Source of the DNA: Irpex lacteus
Taxonomy: Eukaryota > Basidiomycota > Agaricomycetes > Polyporales > Irpicaceae
Reading direction: 5' to 3'
Length of the DNA: 18,879 nucleotides
Assembly: GCA_001986395.2 (NCBI GenBank)
Contig: MQVO02000162.1
Span: forward strand, 1 to 18,879
Position numbers and translations under genes: made by a program. Positions 18,462 through 18,879 of the stretch are shown one piece after another. The number at the start of each line of letters is the position of its first letter. Within the stretch, counting starts at the first letter, position 1. Under the pieces are notes generated by a model. It was not told the DNA's origin, ran no database searches, and saw nothing but the letters and a program-made list of their open reading frames with translations.

Positions 18462-18862
18462 ATGCCGTGTGACTGCTCGAAGGTATGTTATGTTATATAT
18501 GTTTACCGCCTTGCACATGTACTGATTCCCCTCTGCTCACTCGTCAGGCGGCCCCTCACATCCGCACCACGTCCGCCCAGAGCCGTGCAACCCGTGAGCG
18601 TCGAGTGTTCAGTCTGTTGCCGTGAGTGTATACTATCTACTCTGTTGTCATGCACGCCTAACTCATGCTCGCAGTAGAGTCTCCACTCTCGTCCACTATC
18701 CCGTTAACTCGGCCCCTCACACGTAAGTTCTCATGTCCATTTACACTATTCAATCACGCTGACCGTCCCTTCATCACCCGTATAGGTAGCCCCCGTTCGC
18801 GGACTCCACGTACCTTCGGGACGGGGAGACTATGCTCGTACATCGGACCACGCCGAGACTGA
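18462..18862 (+). CDS. Small four-exon candidate gene, about 71 residues
   Basis: Exons 18462-18482, 18548-18621, 18675-18722 and 18790-18862 join in phase and end at TGA. Introns of 65, 53 and 67 bp have GTATGT, GTGAGT and GTAAGT donors, branch-like CTGAT, CCTAAC and GCTGACC, and AG acceptors. The last acceptor must be the second of two adjacent AGs (TATAGGTAG); using the first gives an immediate stop. The product starts MPCDCSKAAPHIRTTSAQS and ends FGTGRLCSYIGPRRD; it is Arg/Ser/Thr/Pro-rich with four Cys. There is no signal peptide or membrane segment. The upstream TATA box and C/T tract support a real promoter. No family is recognised, and the gene may extend beyond the window by another splice form. 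Confidence 0.4.
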
Positions 18863-18879
18863 ACGACTTATTACATGGG

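Overview
The window looks like genomic DNA of a filamentous basidiomycete, probably an agaricomycete. The best gene has four introns of 47, 48, 72 and 130 bp with GTRNGT donors and CTNAC/CTCAC-type branch sites. Its protein is a fungal Diaphanous-type GBD/FH3 protein, and much of the remaining DNA reads as short exons separated by similar short introns. No bacterial-style operons, tRNA or rRNA genes were recognised. All exon chains below were traced by hand from splice signals and reading phase; no alignment or search was run.

Layout: (1) 1-2.5 kb holds small exon-like fragments around an array of about 135-bp modules (0.64-2.26 kb), each carrying a splice-donor-like GTAAGT and a branch/acceptor-like block. 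(2) 2.5-3.4 kb is mostly non-coding, with an 11-bp tandem repeat. (3) 3.4-5.64 kb, minus strand, is the one confidently recognised gene: a five-exon GBD/FH3 protein (Rid1-like, without FH1/FH2) carrying an apparent frameshift in a G/C-rich tract. (4) 5.9-7.1 kb, minus strand, is a stop-free spliced gene of unknown function. Its 5' exons merge into (5) a 7.0-8.25 kb array of related modules (a core close to GACGTCGATA, with 16-bp palindromes), followed by (6) a GTCGGGCGTCGGGAGTCGAG-type minisatellite at 8.43-8.96 kb enclosing two long copies with conserved hairpins.

(7) From about 9 kb the composition becomes more AT-rich and the sequence looks like a graveyard of intron-rich, lineage-expanded genes. 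There is a minus-strand remnant at 10.2-11.06 kb with a GWP-containing domain interrupted by TAG. Long plus-strand exon chains run at 11.5-12.8, 14.45-15.6 and 16.25-16.64 kb. Their introns are canonical and keep phase, but their frames are broken by isolated stops, nearly all explainable by single C-to-T or G-to-A changes. (8) At 17.4-18.25 kb there is a 279-codon open frame, and (9) at 18.3-18.87 kb a small TATA-driven, four-exon candidate gene.

How the genes might work together is not evident. The GBD/FH3 gene is probably a housekeeping Rho-GTPase/polarity gene. The remainder looks like accessory, repeat-driven sequence in decay.
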